Of a stretch of DNA of 64,000 bases, positions 18,303 to 25,818 are shown in pieces. The stretch's first letter is position 1. Every line of letters starts with the position of its first letter. The DNA comes from Mycolicibacter sp. MU0083 (GTDB taxonomy: Bacteria > Actinomycetota > Actinomycetes > Mycobacteriales > Mycobacteriaceae). The stretch covers positions 2,046,001 through 2,110,000 of the forward strand of contig NZ_OY726394.1 of NCBI RefSeq assembly GCF_963378075.1, written 5' to 3'. Made by a program: the position numbers and the translations under genes. The notes below the pieces were generated by a model that was given only the letters and a program-made list of their open reading frames with translations, ran no database searches and was not told the origin of the DNA.

Positions 18303-19120
18303 GTCGGCGGTAGCAGGGCGTCGACGAGTTCGCCGAGGGCGCGCACCACATCCGGGTCGTCGGAGAGGACCTGCACGATCGCCGCGTGCACGGCGCTGCG
18401 CAAACCGAGGCCTTCGGCCACCAAGCCGCCGGCGAGGACCAACATCCGGGTGGAGGACACCTCGCGCAGCGGGGAGCCGTCCAGGCTTCGGATCGCGTTG
18501 CCCACCGCCACAAGGATCTTCGCGGTGCCGCGGTCGATCCCGGCTTCGTGGGCGACGATCTCGGTTTCGGTATCGGCGGGTGGGAACCCGAGTTCGATCG
18601 CGATGAAACGCTGGCGCGTCGACTCTTTGAGGTTCTTCAGCACGCTCTGATAGCCGGGGTTGTAGGAGATCACCAACTGAAAGCCCGGCGCCGCCGTCAA
18701 CGTGATCCCCAACCGATCGATGGGGAGCTCGCGGCGGTGATCGGCGATCGGATGGATGACCACGGTGGTGTCCTGGCGCGCCTCGACCACCTCATCCAGG
18801 TAGAAGATGGCACCCTCGCGCACCGCCCGGGTCAACGGACCGTCGGCCCAGACGGTTTCGCCGCCCTTGAGCAAATAGCGGCCCACCAGATCCGCCGAGG
18901 TCAGGTCCTCGTGGCCGGCGACGGTGATCAGTTCGCGTCCCAGCTGATCCGCCATCGCCTCGACGAACCGGGTCTTGCCGCATCCGGTGGGGCCTTTGAG
19001 CAGGACCGGCAGGCCGCGGCGCGCGGCGGCGGCGAACACCGCCGTCTCGTCGCCGACCGGCCGGTAGAACGGTGCGGGCCGACCGGTCCGGGTCACTGCC
19101 GGGAATTCCCCGACCGTCAT
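18299..19120 (-). CDS. NorQ/CbbQ-type AAA+ ATPase
   Basis: 273 residues, MoxR-related. Walker A is GPTGCGKT (43-50), Walker B FYLDEV (D109, E110) and sensor-1 SYNPGYQS (about 150). The C-terminal lid is intact. In denitrifiers NorQ and NorD together activate nitric oxide reductase by inserting its non-haem iron. Here the ATPase gene lies 2 bases after the AveC-like gene and overlaps the NorD-like gene, forming a three-gene unit. The likely client is therefore the AveC-like membrane protein. Confidence 0.9.
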   Translation of the reverse strand: MTVGEFPAVTRTGRPAPFYRPVGDETAVFAAAARRGLPVLLKGPTGCGKTRFVEAMADQLGRELITVAGHEDLTSADLVGRYLLKGGETVWADGPLTRAVREGAIFYLDEVVEARQDTTVVIHPIADHRRELPIDRLGITLTAAPGFQLVISYNPGYQSVLKNLKESTRQRFIAIELGFPPADTETEIVAHEAGIDRGTAKILVAVGNAIRSLDGSPLREVSSTRMLVLAGGLVAEGLGLRSAVHAAIVQVLSDDPDVVRALGELVDALLPPT

Positions 19121-19122
19121 CG

Positions 19123-20289
19123 CTATTCGCCCCGTTGGATCGGCACGACGGGCGGGATGGTCACCCCTTCCGGTAGCACCAGTTGACCGTCGTGGTCGAC
19201 GTATCCCGAGTGCTTGGTCGGCAGTGGCAGATCAGGATTCGGGCACGGCCGGTCGGTTCCCTCGCCGCAGATGCCGGGATTGAAGTACGAGCGCTGCTGG
19301 ACATCGGCAGGCCATGCGTCGGCATGCATGCCCAGCCAGGTCGCCGGAACGTTGTAGCACAGGAAGAAGCACGCGCTGACGCCGCCGAAGATCGCCAGGA
19401 ACCGGACGAACTGTTGTTTGACGACGCCGCCGCGGACACTGTCCAGGCCGCGTTCGACGACGGTGCGCCCGCGGTCATCGGTGAAGAACCGCAGGCAGCA
19501 CAACGCCGTCTGGACACCGCCCCACATGAACGCCTCGTAGATCGGGTACTGGTAGTAGGTGCCCGCGTTGACCGACAAGCCTTGTATCGCACCGGGGTAG
19601 GAGTAGAAGCCGATCGGCAGCAGGATGCAGCCCTCCATGATGACGTCGAAGACGATCGCGATCGCATAGGTCGACAGCACCAGGCGCAGGTTGCTGATGT
19701 CGGGCCGGCGGCTCTTGATCTTGCGCATGATCGCGCACCCGACGATGGTCAGCAGCAGTACACCGTAGGCGTAGCCGGGGACGTTGGTCAGCAGGGGTTC
19801 GGGCACGGTATGCCCCGGTTCCTCGTGCGCCGACCAGCCCGGGAAGTGTGGCGCCCAGGAACCCTGGTTGAACAGCCACGCGTTGTAGGTGCACCAGGTG
19901 CTGTAGTAGTTCAGCATCGGGTCCTGGAACATCATCAGGCCCATCGACACCAGCAGCATGCCGTCGAGGGTGATCCGACGTTCGCGCAGCCAGGGGCGAA
20001 TGATGAAGTACCACAGGGCGAACGGCGCGCCGACCCAGAGCACGATCGCGTTGGCGAGCAGCGGGATCTTCATGTACATCGGGGGATCGGTGGGGCCGCC
20101 CGGTACCGATTCGAAGTAGGGGCCGGTCACCCATCGGGTGATCAGGTAGAGCGTCAGCGCCAGGAACACGGCGCCGACGGTCGCCCAGACCTTGAACGCA
20201 CCCGAGGACGACGGTCCGCGTCGCTCTAGGCCCGTGACTGCGCTGATCGACTCGGTGACGGCAGAACTGTGCTGCGACGGTTGGCTCAC
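19123..20289 (-). CDS. AveC-like (spirocyclase family) membrane protein
   Basis: 388 residues with about seven hydrophobic segments, starting near residue 32. The sequence fits the 'spirocyclase, AveC-like' family found in many mycobacterial genomes. Segments such as MMFQDPMLNYYSTWCTYNAW and SYPGAIQGL are typical. AveC itself takes part in avermectin spiroketal formation; the mycobacterial members have no known reaction. It heads an operon with NorQ and NorD homologues and is divergent from a TetR, so a metal-dependent activity is a fair inference but unproven. Confidence 0.8.
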   Translation of the reverse strand: MSQPSQHSSAVTESISAVTGLERRGPSSSGAFKVWATVGAVFLALTLYLITRWVTGPYFESVPGGPTDPPMYMKIPLLANAIVLWVGAPFALWYFIIRPWLRERRITLDGMLLVSMGLMMFQDPMLNYYSTWCTYNAWLFNQGSWAPHFPGWSAHEEPGHTVPEPLLTNVPGYAYGVLLLTIVGCAIMRKIKSRRPDISNLRLVLSTYAIAIVFDVIMEGCILLPIGFYSYPGAIQGLSVNAGTYYQYPIYEAFMWGGVQTALCCLRFFTDDRGRTVVERGLDSVRGGVVKQQFVRFLAIFGGVSACFFLCYNVPATWLGMHADAWPADVQQRSYFNPGICGEGTDRPCPNPDLPLPTKHSGYVDHDGQLVLPEGVTIPPVVPIQRGE

Positions 20290-20300
20290 AAGCCCGAAAT

Positions 20301-20314
20301 ATACCCATTGGTAT
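20301..20314. promoter_or_regulatory. Candidate operator between aveC-like gene and tetR
   Basis: The inverted repeat ATACC-CATT-GGTAT lies in the 71-base divergent gap, 12 bases before the aveC-like start. A second, looser repeat (ATTGG at 20307-20311, CCAAT about 11 bases further) overlaps it. Position and symmetry suggest the site of the divergent TetR. Confidence 0.5.
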
Positions 20315-20360
20315 CTGAGTAGCCAATAGGTCGCTGAGATTCTATGGAATAATCTTCGGC

Positions 20361-20963
20361 ATGGTCGAGCGATGGACCCGGGAGCGGAGACTCGAACACA
20401 CCCGCTCGCTGTTGCTCGACGCCGCCGAAGGCGTCTTCGCCGAAAAGGGCTTTATCGCGGCGACTCTCGATGACATCGCCTACGCGGCCGGCTACACCAA
20501 GGGCGCCATCTACAAGCACTTCGCCACCAAAGAGGAACTGTTCCTGGCGGTCAGCGATCGGTACTGGCGGCGCTACTTCGACAACTTCGCCGAGGTGATG
20601 GCCGCATCCGAACAGATCGGGCCCGCTCAACTCGACGAGATCGCGCAACGATGGCGCACGCTGAGTCAGGACCGCGGCGCCGAGCACGCCGCACTCGGGC
20701 ACGAGTTCACGCTCTACCTCCGTCGTAATCCGGAAGCACGACAACGGGTGGCGGACAAACGCGCCGAAGTGGTCGAGGCGCTCGCCGCATTCATCGCCAC
20801 CGGCATGGAGCGACTCGGCGCAACACTGACCATTCCCGCGTCGACATTCGCCCAGGTGCTCATCGCCACCAGTGACGCCGTCGTCTTGGGCAGCGAACTC
20901 GACGACGTCGATCTCTACCGGCCGATCATCGACATGTACGTCTCGGCCATCAAACTGCCCTGA
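20361..20963 (+). CDS. TetR/AcrR-family regulator
   Basis: 200 residues. The HTH lies at about residues 33-57 (ATLDDIAYAAGYTKGAIYKHFATKEEL), a textbook TetR recognition segment. The ligand domain covers the rest. It is divergent from the AveC-NorQ-NorD operon with a palindrome between, so it probably represses that operon. It is convergent with the GMC oxidoreductase gene, 8 bases apart. Confidence 0.92.
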   Translation: MVERWTRERRLEHTRSLLLDAAEGVFAEKGFIAATLDDIAYAAGYTKGAIYKHFATKEELFLAVSDRYWRRYFDNFAEVMAASEQIGPAQLDEIAQRWRTLSQDRGAEHAALGHEFTLYLRRNPEARQRVADKRAEVVEALAAFIATGMERLGATLTIPASTFAQVLIATSDAVVLGSELDDVDLYRPIIDMYVSAIKLP

Positions 20964-20971
20964 ACGGCGGG

Positions 20972-22663
20972 TCAGCCCGGGGCCAGGATCGCTCGCGCCG
21001 CGCGTTCGGCGATGAGCATGACCGGCGCGTTGGTGTTCCCCGAGGTGATGGTGGGCATCGCCGAGGCATCGACCACACGTAGCCCCGCGACACCGCATAC
21101 CCGGCAGTCGGTGTCCAGTACGGTGGAATTGGAGCGCGGAACACCATGGGGGCCAAAGGATCCCATCGCACAGGTGCCCACCGGATGGAAGATGGTGGTA
21201 CCGAGCTCTCGGGCCGCCTGCTGGAGTTCTTCATCGGCGGCCAGTTGCGGGCCGGGGAGTAGTTCTTCGGGTCGGTAGCGGGCCAGGGCCGGGGCCGCCA
21301 TGATCTGCCGGGTCATTCGCAGGCCGGTCACGGCAACGCGGCGATCGGCATCGGTGGACAGGTAGTTGCAGGTGATCTTAGGGGCGGCCAGCGGATCCGC
21401 ATCGGCGATGCGCACATGGCCGCGCGAACTCGGACGCAGGTTGCACACCGAGGGAGTGATCGCGCCGAAGGGGTGCAGGGGGTCACCGAACTTCGGCAGC
21501 GACAACGGCTGGACGTGCCATTCCAGGTCGGGGCTGGCCAGGGCGGGATCGCTTCTGGCGAAGGCGCCCAACGTCGACGGCGGCATGGTCAGCGGTCCCG
21601 ATCGCTGCAGCAGATACTGCAGCCCCATGCCCGCGCGGGTGATCCAGTTGCGGTACAGCGTATTGACGGTCGGGGCGCCCTTGATCCGGTAGACCGTGCG
21701 CAACTGCAGGTGGTCCTGCAGGTTTTCACCGACACCGGGCAGGTCGACGACCACCGGCACCCGGTATCGGCTGAGTAATCCGGCCGGTCCCAGGCCGGAG
21801 ACCTGCATCAGATGCGGCGACCCGATCGAACCCGCACTCAGGATCACCTCGCGGCGGGCACGGACGTCGACGATCCGGCCGTCCTTGCGCAGGCGTACCC
21901 CGGTGGCACGGTGTCGTGCGGTGGTCCAGGCACCGCGACGCTGGCCGTCGCGGACCTGATCGTCGAGCAGCAGTCGCAGCGCGTGGGTGTCGGTGTAGAC
22001 GGTGAGGTTGGGGCGGTGGGCTACCGGATGCAGGAAGGCGTCGGCCATCGACCAGCGTCGTCCGCGCCGCTGATTGACGTGGAAGTAGGCGCTACCGGCG
22101 TTGTCGCCCCGGTTGAACTCCTCGATCGGAGTGATCCCCAACTGTTTTGCGGCGTCCTGCCAGGCATCCAAGATTCTCCAGCGCACCCGCGGCCGCTCGA
22201 CACGGATCTCACCCGAATCGCCGTGCCACTCGTCGGCCCCGCCGAAGTAACTCTCCAGATCCTTGTAGATCGCCAGAGTCTGGCCGGGACCGTCCGCGCC
22301 GCCCCACAGCCAACGATCGTCGCCGGTGGCCTGCGCCCACAGTTCGTAATCGCTGGCCTGGCCGCGCATGTGGATCATCGCGTTGATCGACGAGCAGCCG
22401 CCGATGACGCGTCCCCGCGCGTAGTGGATGCTGCGCCCGGCCAGACCGGGATCGGCTTCGGTGGCAAAACACCAGTCGGTGCGCGGGTTGGCGATGGTGT
22501 ACAGATAGCCCACCGGCACCTTGATCCAGAACCAGTCGTCTTTGCCGCCGGCCTCGATCAGCAGCACCCGATGGGCGGGATCGGCACTGAGCCGATTGGC
22601 GAGCAGGCAGCCCGCACTGCCGGCGCCCACGATGATGTAGTCGAATTCGGCGACGGGGGCCAT
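20972..22663 (-). CDS. GMC-family FAD oxidoreductase (choline dehydrogenase-like)
   Basis: 563 residues. N-terminal FAD motif DYIIVGAGSAGCLLANRLS (8-26), GMC signature 1 region RGRVIGGCSSINAMIHMRG (near 80-98), signature 2 SAGSIGSPHLMQVSG (near 270), and a C-terminal HPVGTCAMG with the active-site His followed by GNTNAPVMLIAE. It oxidises primary alcohols; the substrate is unknown. An in-frame ATG at 22705 would add 14 residues; the start shown puts the FAD motif at its usual distance. Confidence 0.9.
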   Translation of the reverse strand: MAPVAEFDYIIVGAGSAGCLLANRLSADPAHRVLLIEAGGKDDWFWIKVPVGYLYTIANPRTDWCFATEADPGLAGRSIHYARGRVIGGCSSINAMIHMRGQASDYELWAQATGDDRWLWGGADGPGQTLAIYKDLESYFGGADEWHGDSGEIRVERPRVRWRILDAWQDAAKQLGITPIEEFNRGDNAGSAYFHVNQRRGRRWSMADAFLHPVAHRPNLTVYTDTHALRLLLDDQVRDGQRRGAWTTARHRATGVRLRKDGRIVDVRARREVILSAGSIGSPHLMQVSGLGPAGLLSRYRVPVVVDLPGVGENLQDHLQLRTVYRIKGAPTVNTLYRNWITRAGMGLQYLLQRSGPLTMPPSTLGAFARSDPALASPDLEWHVQPLSLPKFGDPLHPFGAITPSVCNLRPSSRGHVRIADADPLAAPKITCNYLSTDADRRVAVTGLRMTRQIMAAPALARYRPEELLPGPQLAADEELQQAARELGTTIFHPVGTCAMGSFGPHGVPRSNSTVLDTDCRVCGVAGLRVVDASAMPTITSGNTNAPVMLIAERAARAILAPG

Positions 22664-22749
22664 GTCCGGCAACGTTCCTCCAGAGTGTCGGATGCGTTGT
22701 CCCATTCTGCGCGATGCCCTTTCGCTACCAGCGCCCCGGGTTCAGGCGT

Positions 22750-23316
22750 TCACTTCAATAGTTCGGGGGTGAAGGTTACGTCGACTCCGCCTACGGTCAT
22801 CGTCACCTGACCTTCGATGACCATCACCTGTGCCGAGACCCGTCGGTCGACGGTCCGGGCCAGTTGCTGTACCGATTCGTGCGGTATCTGTACCACCGAC
22901 AGGTTCGGCAGCCCGGCCACTTTGGGGCCGACGGTGCGCCACCAGGTGGCCGCCCCGGCGGCGAACGGGAAGACCAACACCTGGTCGGCTTGGCCGGCCG
23001 CCTTGCCCAAGGCACGTTCGTCGGGTTGGCCGACGGTGATCCATTCCACGATTCGGCCGGTGTAGTCGGTGAGCGCCAAGTCCGGTACGCCGGGGGAGGA
23101 CAGGCCCGGCCCGAACGCCAACTCGCCGTCGATGTCGCTGAGTCGGTGCGCGCGGAGCCCAAAAGCCAACAATCGCACGATCATCCGCTCATCGTTCTCG
23201 CTGGGATGACGGGCCACGGTCAGTGTGTGATCGGCGTAGTAACCACGATCGATGTCGGAGATGCCGAGTTCGACTTTGAATACCGTTGCGGAAAGGGCCA
23301 CGTCCCTAGTGTCCAC
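22750..23316 (-). CDS. YaeQ-family protein
   Basis: 188 residues over the whole YaeQ family (PF07152), a PD-(D/E)XK nuclease fold. The active-site pattern is seen in GVPDLALTDYTGRIVEWITVGQPDE (split: PDLAL near residue 76 and EWITVG near 89). E. coli YaeQ is linked to RfaH-type transcription control, but its reaction is unclear. It is followed by a gap before the GMC gene on the same strand. Confidence 0.88.
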   Translation of the reverse strand: MDTRDVALSATVFKVELGISDIDRGYYADHTLTVARHPSENDERMIVRLLAFGLRAHRLSDIDGELAFGPGLSSPGVPDLALTDYTGRIVEWITVGQPDERALGKAAGQADQVLVFPFAAGAATWWRTVGPKVAGLPNLSVVQIPHESVQQLARTVDRRVSAQVMVIEGQVTMTVGGVDVTFTPELLK

Positions 23317-23362
23317 CCGGGTAGTGCCTCCCAGGCGGGCGGGCTAGCCGGCGCCGCCGGGT

Positions 23363-23572
23363 TCACGCGATGCTGCTGTAGACCCCCGCAATCAGCCCGG
23401 CCAGGACCAGCACGCCGACCATGACCGAGGCATAGATTGCGGGGCGCCGGCGGTGTCGCCGGGCGTTGTCGATCGCCACAGCGATGCTGACGAGGATCAA
23501 CGCGGTATAGACCGACAGTCCGACTGTCAGCACCGCCGCCTCGCCCGCGCTGGCCAGGGTCACTTCGTGCAT
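23363..23572 (-). CDS. Small two-helix membrane protein, hypothetical
   Basis: 69 residues with two hydrophobic segments (about 13-34 and 46-66) separated by a basic loop (DNARRHRRRPA). No family is recognised. It lies 46 bases upstream of yaeQ on the same strand, so it may share its transcript. The clean positive-inside pattern favours a real gene. Confidence 0.6.
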   Translation of the reverse strand: MHEVTLASAGEAAVLTVGLSVYTALILVSIAVAIDNARRHRRRPAIYASVMVGVLVLAGLIAGVYSSIA

Positions 23573-23781
23573 GCGGTGAGCCTACGGGGAGAACGGAAGC
23601 AGCTCGAATGTGGTCAGGTCGGAAGGATCCCGCATGATTCACGACTCATCTGGCTGAGGTAGTTACTGTTCGCGACCTGCGCAGAGCAGGAGAGCAGGGG
23701 CCGGTAGTGCCCGAATCTTGCCCGGCGTTCGTTTGCCGAACACGCGCGACGATCCGCAATACCCCGTGTCTACATTTCGTC

Positions 23782-23793
23782 TACCATGGCTCT
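23782..23793 (+). promoter_or_regulatory. Probable leaderless promoter of mazE
   Basis: A TANNNT -10 hexamer, TACCAT (23782-23787), ends six bases before the antitoxin ATG, so transcription would begin at the start codon. A GTCTAC direct repeat (around 23768 and 23780) flanks it and may bind the antitoxin. Confidence 0.45.
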
Positions 23794-24027
23794 ATGGCAG
23801 CAGAAACCACAACTGTCCGAGTCCGCCGTCCCGATTCTGAGCGGCTGCAATCGCTGGCCAAGGCTCGTCAATCCGCCGTCATCGACGTCGTGCACGCTGC
23901 AATCGACGCCCTGGAGCGGCAGGAATTCCTGCGGGGGCTCAACGGGGATTACCAGCGCCTGCGCAACGACCCCGAACTGTGGGAGCGATACCTGGCTGAG
24001 CGTCGCGAGTGGGACGCACTGGCTTGA
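23794..24027 (+). CDS. MazE-like antitoxin
   Basis: 77 residues. The N-terminal half (TTTVRVRRPDSERLQSLAK) looks like a ribbon-helix-helix DNA-binding domain, and the acidic C-terminus (RNDPELWERYLAERREWDAL) is the usual toxin-wrapping tail of mycobacterial MazE proteins. Its TGA overlaps the toxin start. It should neutralise the MazF toxin and repress the pair. Confidence 0.82.
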   Translation: MAAETTTVRVRRPDSERLQSLAKARQSAVIDVVHAAIDALERQEFLRGLNGDYQRLRNDPELWERYLAERREWDALA

Positions 24028-24359
24028 TCTGGCGAGGGGAGGTCTACAACGTCGATCTCGGCAGGCCGGTCGGGCACGAGCCGGCCTTTCGCCGCCCGGC
24101 GGTGGTGGTGTCGGTCGACATTCTCAACAACGGACCGGGTGGTCTGGTGGTCGTCGTTCCGATCACGACCGCTGGTTACGGCCTGCGAAGCCATGTCGAA
24201 CTGGAGCCTGAGGCCAGCGGGTTGGACCACACCTCGTACGCGCGCTGCGACCAACTGCGAGTCGTCTCGGTCGAACGGCTGTCATCGCGCCAGGGAATGA
24301 TCGACTCAGATCGGATGCAGGCCATTGACCAAGCTCTACGCTTTGTCCTGGATTTGTGA
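24024..24359 (+). CDS. MazF/PemK-family mRNA interferase toxin
   Basis: 111 residues from a TTG that overlaps the antitoxin stop (TTGA); a GTG at 24009 is an alternative. The family motifs are IWRGEVYNVDLG at the N-terminus, RRPAVVVSVD near residue 24 and VVVPITTAGYG near 45. MazF toxins cleave single-stranded RNA at short sequences. The conserved Arg and Thr of the active site appear present, so it is probably functional. Confidence 0.88.
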   Translation: MIWRGEVYNVDLGRPVGHEPAFRRPAVVVSVDILNNGPGGLVVVVPITTAGYGLRSHVELEPEASGLDHTSYARCDQLRVVSVERLSSRQGMIDSDRMQAIDQALRFVLDL

Positions 24360-24459
24360 TGCTCAGCTATCGGCATCGCATCGTCGGACGAAAACAATTG
24401 GGGTGCAGCGCAACAGGTGTCTGGGTCGGCGGGGGTTTCATCGGATGAACATGGCGACA

Positions 24460-24517
24460 GTTACTGGTAACCCTGCATATTTAATTCCTGCATATTCTTA
24501 CGTGCGCAACGGCGCAC
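24460..24517. repeat. AT-rich spacer with palindromes and a 10-base direct repeat
   Basis: Between mazF and vapB lie GTTAC-TG-GTAAC (24460-24471), two copies of CCTGCATATT (24472-24481 and 24487-24496, 15-base period) and GTGCGC-AACG-GCGCAC (24502-24517). The AT-rich stretch is unusual for this genome. It may be the regulatory region of vapBC or a junction scar. Confidence 0.5.
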
Positions 24518-24550
24518 TCCTAGGACGCTGCGTTGGTGTCTCACCGGTGA

Positions 24551-24564
24551 TACGCTACGTACGT
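24551..24564 (+). promoter_or_regulatory. Leaderless promoter and palindrome at vapB
   Basis: TACGCT (24551-24556) fits TANNNT and ends six bases before the GTG. The palindrome ACGTACGT (24557-24564) covers the predicted transcription start and start codon, a plausible place for antitoxin autorepression. Confidence 0.5.
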
Positions 24565-24799
24565 GGATGCAGTTACGGTGCGCGAACTGCGCAACAGTGG
24601 AGGAGACGTTCTGCGCCGTGTCGAGCATGGCGAGCGCGTCGTCATAACCCGGGACGGGACACCTGTTGCTGAGCTACGGCCGTTGCCTCGTTCGAGCGCA
24701 GGGCCTGCGGAACTGATTCGCCGCCGCAAGAATCTTCCGCCGGTGAACCCGGACGCCTTCCGGCGCGATATCGACAATCTCATGGACCCGTCGCTGTGA
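24563..24799 (+). CDS. vapB: VapB antitoxin, Phd/YefM type
   Basis: 78 residues from GTG. The Phd/YefM fold is seen in VTVRELRNSGGDVLRRVEHGERVVITRDGTPVAEL (split: RELRNSGGDVL near residue 7, VITRDGTPVAEL near 27). The C-terminal part (FRRDIDNLMDPSL) resembles toxin-binding tails. Its TGA overlaps the toxin GTG by four bases. Confidence 0.88.
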   Translation: MDAVTVRELRNSGGDVLRRVEHGERVVITRDGTPVAELRPLPRSSAGPAELIRRRKNLPPVNPDAFRRDIDNLMDPSL

Positions 24800-25218
24800 C
24801 GCAAACCCGGAGCCGGGGGATGCTGGATACCTCGACGGTGATTCTTTTGGGTCAGCTGTCCGACCCAGCCGAGCTTCCCGATGAATCGGTGATCAGCGCG
24901 ATCACGCTGGCTGAGCTGTCCGTAGGTCCACACGTCGCCAACGACGACGCAGAGCGCAGTGCGCGGCAGCAGCACCTGCAGCAGGCTGAAGCGGATTTCG
25001 ACGCCCTACCGTTCGATGGCGATTGCGCCCGGGCGTTTGGAGCCGTAGCGGCGGCGCTGCGCGCGTCGGGTCGCAAGCCGGCTGCGCGCGCGTACGACGC
25101 GCTTATTGCAGCCAGTGCAATCGCACATGGAGTGCCACTGTATACGTGCAACCCCGCGGACTTCACTGGAATCCCGCGACTGGAACTACGGTCAGTTACT
25201 CACCCGCATCACCGATAG
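24796..25218 (+). CDS. vapC: VapC toxin, PIN-domain ribonuclease
   Basis: 140 residues. The four acidic residues of the PIN active site appear as D11 (MLDTST), E40 (TLAELS), D101 (AYDALIAASA) and D122 (NPADF). VapC toxins cleave tRNA or rRNA. The gene is complete and coupled to vapB. It is followed by about 600 bases without a convincing gene. Confidence 0.88.
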   Translation: MTQTRSRGMLDTSTVILLGQLSDPAELPDESVISAITLAELSVGPHVANDDAERSARQQHLQQAEADFDALPFDGDCARAFGAVAAALRASGRKPAARAYDALIAASAIAHGVPLYTCNPADFTGIPRLELRSVTHPHHR

Positions 25219-25248
25219 GGGCAACGCTGAAAAACGTTGAAAAGCAAC

Positions 25249-25298
25249 ACATTATGCAGTAGTTTACTTGACATAATGTACGTTATCGGCGTTAGGAT
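25249..25298 (+). promoter_or_regulatory. Candidate sigma-A promoter with operator
   Basis: TTGACA (25268-25273) and TAGGAT (25293-25298) are spaced by 19 bases. A perfect inverted repeat, ACATTATG (25249-25256) and CATAATGT (25272-25279), overlaps the -35 box. It reads rightward into the gene-free stretch. Confidence 0.5.
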
Positions 25299-25401
25299 GA
25301 TATAGCGCGGACCTGGCCGGCGCGGGTTTGCGTCACCGAACGCTGCGTCTTTCTGGGGCCGGCACTCGGATGCCGCCCTCGATGTGTTCGACGCATCGCG
25401 G

Positions 25402-25433
25402 CGGCGTGTGACGGTTCCGGGCGTCACACGCCG
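25402..25433 (+). ncRNA. Strong hairpin, candidate small RNA or terminator
   Basis: An 11-bp perfect stem (25402-25412 pairing with 25423-25433) with a 10-base loop lies about 100 bases downstream of the candidate promoter. There is no U-run after it. It could be the 3' end of a short transcript of roughly 130 bases or an internal RNA structure. Confidence 0.35.
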
Positions 25434-25560
25434 AGCGTGTCCGTCAAGGTTCTGACGCAAGTCGGTCAGCTGTCGGCACGTTGGGCGCCATCGCCGTCGT
25501 TCGGTCCAGTTGAACCGATGTGGAGGCGCCTCCCCGCCCGGCCGGCTCCATCCTGCATTC

Positions 25561-25580
25561 CGTCACTGTGACGAATTGGC
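25561..25580 (+). repeat. GTCAC-T-GTGAC repeat, copy 1
   Basis: CGTCACTGTGACGAATTGGC. The core is a perfect 6-base-arm palindrome around one base, followed by GAATTGGC. Copies 2 and 3 match at 18 and 17 of 20 positions in the same orientation. Confidence 0.6.
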
Positions 25581-25766
25581 TTGGCGTCGGCGTGATTTCG
25601 GCGTTGATGGAACATCCTTCGGGTATGTGTATAGCGATGCCGTCTCGCGGGCGGCCCGTGCTTTCTGGAGTGGCGGGCCCGCCCCGCCTGGCTGGGCGTG
25701 ATGCGGAAACGGGACGACAGGACCTCCCCGTTCGACCCCGTTTCGCAATGCCCGCAACGGCATATA

Positions 25767-25786
25767 CGTCACAGTGACGAAATGGC
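25767..25786 (+). repeat. GTCAC-A-GTGAC repeat, copy 2
   Basis: CGTCACAGTGACGAAATGGC, 206 bases after copy 1 and about 30 bases before the macrodomain stop. Palindrome core intact. Confidence 0.6.
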
Positions 25787-25818
25787 GGGTTGGCGCTCCC
25801 TCGTCGGATCACGCTGGC

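Larger units (their letters stand above)
25219..25818. other. 600-base stretch with no supported protein gene
   Basis: No frame here shows a recognisable domain, ribosome site or codon pattern like its neighbours. What it does hold: a -35/-10 pair overlapping an inverted repeat, an 11-bp hairpin, two copies of a GTCAC-N-GTGAC motif, GC palindromes (GGAGGCGCCTCC near 25522, GGCGGGCCCGCC near 25672) and the pair GAAACGGG (25706-25713) / CCCGTTTC (25737-25744). It may encode a structured RNA or be the remnant of a mobile insertion. Confidence 0.5.

Noticed and set aside
16620..19120. Denitrification locus
   Set aside because: NorQ and NorD homologues are present but no norB, norC or nitrite reductase gene is seen nearby.
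25561..25786. Insertion sequence bounded by the GTCAC repeats
   Set aside because: The two copies are in the same orientation, there is no transposase between them and no target duplication is seen.
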